Part shown: one piece after another, positions 63,695 through 64,000 of the stretch | Layout: each line of letters opens with the position of its first letter | Position numbering within the stretch: position 1 is the stretch's first letter | Assembly (NCBI RefSeq): GCF_030124375.1 | Contig: NZ_JASKLS010000006.1 | Span: forward strand, 62,001 to 126,000 | Length of the DNA: 64,000 nt | Reading direction: 5' to 3' | Source of the DNA: Sinorhizobium sp. 6-70 | GTDB lineage: Bacteria; Pseudomonadota; Alphaproteobacteria; Rhizobiales; Rhizobiaceae | The notes under the pieces: model-generated | Database searches by the model: none | Seen by the model: the letters and a program-made list of their open reading frames with translations, nothing else | What the model was told of the DNA's origin: nothing | Translations under genes and position numbers: made by a program

Positions 63695-64000
63695 TCAAAG
63701 CGCGCCGATTTCCTTCAGCTTCTTGAGAACCTTCGCATTCGGCTCACCGGTCTGCGGCAGGCGGTAGTGCTTTTCAAAATGCCGGATAGCGGCGCGCGTC
63801 TGATCGCCGGCGACGCCATCGACGACGATGTCCGCATAAGCGAGATTGCTGAGCCCTTTCTGGATGCTCACCACCAATTCGCTCGAGACAGCAATGTCGG
63901 CCCGAGGAAGCAACGCCTTGTCCTCTTCGGCAGTGCGGATCGCCGCAGCGACCGGATCGACCTCTGCCGGCCCGGACTTGGGGTCCGAATAGGGACGGTC
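63695..64000 (-). CDS. Peptidoglycan-binding domain protein, C-terminal part
   Basis: The frame is open across the window end (102 codons plus stop seen; the start is outside). The C-terminal 70 residues are a PG_binding_1 domain (VSIQKGLSNLAYADIVVDGV, then AGDQTRAAIRHFEKHYRLPQ, TGEPNAKVLKKLKEIG). Before it is an acidic/Ala linker. Such proteins bind the cell wall, but what the N-terminal part does cannot be seen. Confidence 0.85.
   Translation of the reverse strand, partial: DRPYSDPKSGPAEVDPVAAAIRTAEEDKALLPRADIAVSSELVVSIQKGLSNLAYADIVVDGVAGDQTRAAIRHFEKHYRLPQTGEPNAKVLKKLKEIGAL

Overview
The window is high-GC, densely coded chromosomal DNA from an alphaproteobacterium of the Rhizobiaceae, most likely Sinorhizobium/Ensifer. 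The evidence is an ~107-bp double-palindrome intergenic element matching RIME1 (about ten full, truncated or variant copies), a RopA-type Porin_2 porin, the feuN-feuP-feuQ / cycHJKL arrangement known from rhizobia, a PleC-type kinase next to glnE, and several small rhizobial families. I see no prophage, CRISPR array, transposase or plasmid functions.

Layout: 1-4.0 kb carries rsh (5' part, cut by the window edge), rpoZ, a NYN-domain gene and the dapA-smpB pair. 4.3-9.2 kb has a soluble lytic transglycosylase, a BA14K-like exported protein, an alpha/beta hydrolase and the porin. A tRNA-Ser(GCU) lies at 9.85-9.94 kb. 10-18 kb holds two PilZ-like proteins, a HisC-family aminotransferase, small exported proteins, a GST, a UPF0060 pseudogene interrupted by a RIME, amn and a UPF0104 membrane protein. 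18-24 kb has a GT2/GT39 glycosyltransferase pair, a diacylglycerol kinase-like gene and a divergent Lrp regulator/DMT exporter pair. 24-31 kb has a betaine-type ABC binding protein and permease without an ATPase, ETF:ubiquinone oxidoreductase ending in a 74-bp tandem repeat, a short Hsp70 and an atypical family-4 UDG. 31-37 kb has MFS and EamA transporters and pepN.

37-54.6 kb is a regulatory and envelope region: pleC, then on the minus strand glnE, an OmpR-type two-component system, degP, the cytochrome c maturation operon cycHJKL (ccmIEFH), a lipoprotein and feuNPQ. The last 9 kb has small conserved proteins, a class A penicillin-binding protein, overlapping DUF1214/DUF1254 genes, a DUF883 protein, an SH3b protein, a DUF2336 protein, a DUF1491 protein and a partial peptidoglycan-binding protein.

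No wholly new multi-gene system stands out. The strongest unexplained signals are non-coding: five GANTC (CcrM) sites in 52 bp beside a CtrA-like box upstream of pleC, a 74-bp tandem array seeded from the 3' end of the ETF-QO gene, a 274-bp element with perfect 26-bp terminal inverted repeats, a RIME that split a membrane-protein gene, another RIME whose end forms part of an MFS ribosome-binding site, and an intrinsic terminator squeezed between rpoZ and rsh.
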